Source of the DNA: Vespa crabro
Taxonomy: Eukaryota; Arthropoda; Insecta; Hymenoptera; Vespidae
DNA: 64,000 bases
Direction of reading: 5' to 3'
Assembly: GCF_910589235.1 (NCBI RefSeq)
Contig: NC_060973.1
Span: forward strand, 2,782,501 to 2,846,500
Below are positions 62,440 to 64,000 of this stretch, piece by piece. Position numbers and translations under genes: made by a program. The notes under the pieces are model-generated. The model was not told the origin of the DNA. It ran no database searches and saw only the letters and a list, made by a program, of their open reading frames with translations. Position 1 is the stretch's first letter, and each line of letters opens with the position of its first letter.

Positions 62440-63121
62440 ATTTATTAATAACGAATGAATATTAAAATAGATACAAATTAAGAAACACAATAATTTGAGA
62501 AGCGTTGAACTAAATAGATGGAAACAGTTAATAATTTATGGGAAAAAAAAAAATATGTCTATAAAAATAAGGGGAAAACGTGTAAATAAAGGTATTACAC
62601 CATTGATGGCAATATAAGTTTGTTCTTATATATAGCCTATTTCATTTTTATAGTATGTACATTCATATTATTATTGACAAATATTTATGTATAAAGATTG
62701 ATTCATTAACTTTGTTAAACAGAGTTATTTATGATTGATTATTTGTAATTAATTGTGTGAGTCGTCTTGTATATAAAATATAATTGAAAATTATTTTAAA
62801 TATATATTTCATTATAGGATTCTTATTCGGATACAATATACGTTTTCTTTCTTATGATTTAAAGTTTATCAGAGTACTTATAAGTTATCGTAAAACAAAA
62901 GAAAATAAAAATGATTTATCACAATATATATCACGTATATAGATCAATATAATATGTTTCTTATCCTCTTAAATATTATAGAATGTATTAAATAAGTGAT
63001 ATTGAATGATTTATAGATGATAAAATAGTTTCTAATATGATATGAATTTTAAAAATTATTATAGGAATGTATTGATTGTAATAGAGATTTCGTTAGAGTA
63101 TTTATGACAGGTATACATCTC
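62440..63121. terminator. Convergent 3' region, PPME1 / kelch gene
   Basis: 682 AT-rich bases without an exon. It includes the PPME1 poly(A) signal AATAAA at 62585-62590. Confidence 0.5.
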
Positions 63122-63971
63122 TTATACATCTCTTAAGGAATTTTCGATAACAACGCAAGGACCTCCACGTCCAGTCAACAAAGGTGTAACCTTATAGTAC
63201 AATATCAGATTAATGAACAATTTAATATTATCAAATAAAATATTTCTTTGAATGAACACTTACTGGTTCCCATTTATTAAGATGTGGATCATATGCTTCA
63301 ACTAGTGTCAAATATTGTTGACCATCGTATCCACCTACAGCCATAAGTTTATCTCCAAGAACACAAACACCAACTGCATCTCTTGCTACACTCATTGGTG
63401 CTACCATTGTCCATGTATCAGTTTTGGGATCGTATCTATAGAACAATGTATTTTTCTAAAAGATCATGCATGAGATATATCATGAAAAATGGATAAGACA
63501 CATATATTTTGCTACCTTTCTACACAATCAAATCTACTAGCATTAGGATTACTTGCTGGTGCCTCATGACCACCAAGAGCGTAAAGACATCCATTCACTA
63601 CTCCTACTCCTACACCACCTCTTTGTTTTGACATTGGAGCACAAGCAGTCCATTTGTTCGTATGTGGATCATAACACTCCACTGTATTTAAACATGAACT
63701 AATATCCCTACCACCTACAGCATACAATCTAAAAAAAATATACAAACCATATTGAATATATCTATTGTCAAGATATTTTTTATACAATAAATGAATCGAT
63801 TTAGCTACTTGTCATTCAATACAGCAACACCAACTGTTGAACGTTGTATAGACATAGGTGATATAGAACGCCATTGTTTTGTATCTGGATCCCATCTTTC
63901 AACTGTTTCAAGAAAACTCCAACCATCATGACCACCAACTGCATATAATGGTCCACCTAAGACTGCAACTC
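63122..63971 (-). CDS. KLHL1/4/5-type kelch protein, C-terminal part
   Basis: Kelch-repeat end of a BTB-BACK-Kelch protein, probably a CUL3 ubiquitin-ligase adaptor; the 5' exons (BTB, BACK) lie beyond the right edge. Four exons in phase: 63971-63809, 63728-63516, 63435-63264 and 63190-63122, giving 205 residues. Repeats show the LYAVGG...VERWDP...W pattern: PLYAVGGHDGWSFLETVERW, LYAVGGRDISSCLNTVECYD, CLYALGGHEAPASNPNASRF and LMAVGGYDGQQYLTLVEAYD. The APASN insert and RYDPKTDTWTMVAPMSVARD resemble KLHL5/KLHL4 more than KLHL20. Ends NSLRDV. The exact paralogue cannot be settled without the N-terminus. Confidence 0.9.
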
Positions 63972-64000
63972 CTATATCACGTTAGATTCATTATATAAAA

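Overview
This is nuclear genomic DNA of an insect. The genes carry short introns with GT-AG sites, the DNA is very AT-rich, and it is full of TA, GA/CT, ATT and homopolymer tracts. The gene set and AT-rich, microsatellite-laden style suggest Hymenoptera (bee, wasp or ant), but that is an inference. I see no bacterial, viral, rRNA, tRNA or CRISPR content. All multi-exon models below were built by eye from open frames, splice sites and matching codon phase. Each complete model sums to a whole number of codons.

Layout, left to right: URM1 (-, 3' end off the window); an unrecognised 1264-residue acidic/Cys-His-rich coiled-coil protein (+); ODF2/cenexin-like coiled-coil protein (-); two orphan exons of another minus-strand gene; RFWD3-like RING/WD40 ligase (+); UBE2K ubiquitin-conjugating enzyme (-); PRPP synthetase (+); MPPED-type metallophosphoesterase (-); MCM-binding protein MCMBP (+); CIMIP2/FAM166-type axonemal protein (-); calponin-like Chd64/transgelin (+, with an 11.6 kb first intron); mitochondrial ribosomal protein S6 (-); Hsc20 co-chaperone HSCB (+); adenylate kinase 6 (-); protein phosphatase methylesterase PPME1 (+); KLHL1/4/5-type kelch protein (-, 5' end off the window).

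The fifteen well-supported genes alternate strand without exception, so every neighbouring pair is divergent (shared promoter region) or convergent (shared 3' region). The set is mostly housekeeping: ubiquitin and ubiquitin-like pathways (URM1, RFWD3, UBE2K, a CUL3-type kelch adaptor), replication and repair (MCMBP, RFWD3), nucleotide metabolism (PRPS, AK6), mitochondrion (mRpS6, HSCB), PP2A regulation (PPME1), and centriole/cilium structure (ODF2, CIMIP2). I see no operon-like or new multi-gene system.

The best second looks are: probable alternative exons in PRPS (a 75-nt exon and a 24-nt microexon) plus a basic N-terminal extension; a GC-AG intron in the unrecognised gene; Cys/Pro-rich insertions in the ODF2-like protein; two related short inverted-repeat elements inside the Chd64 intron; and a long fold-back element between AK6 and PPME1.
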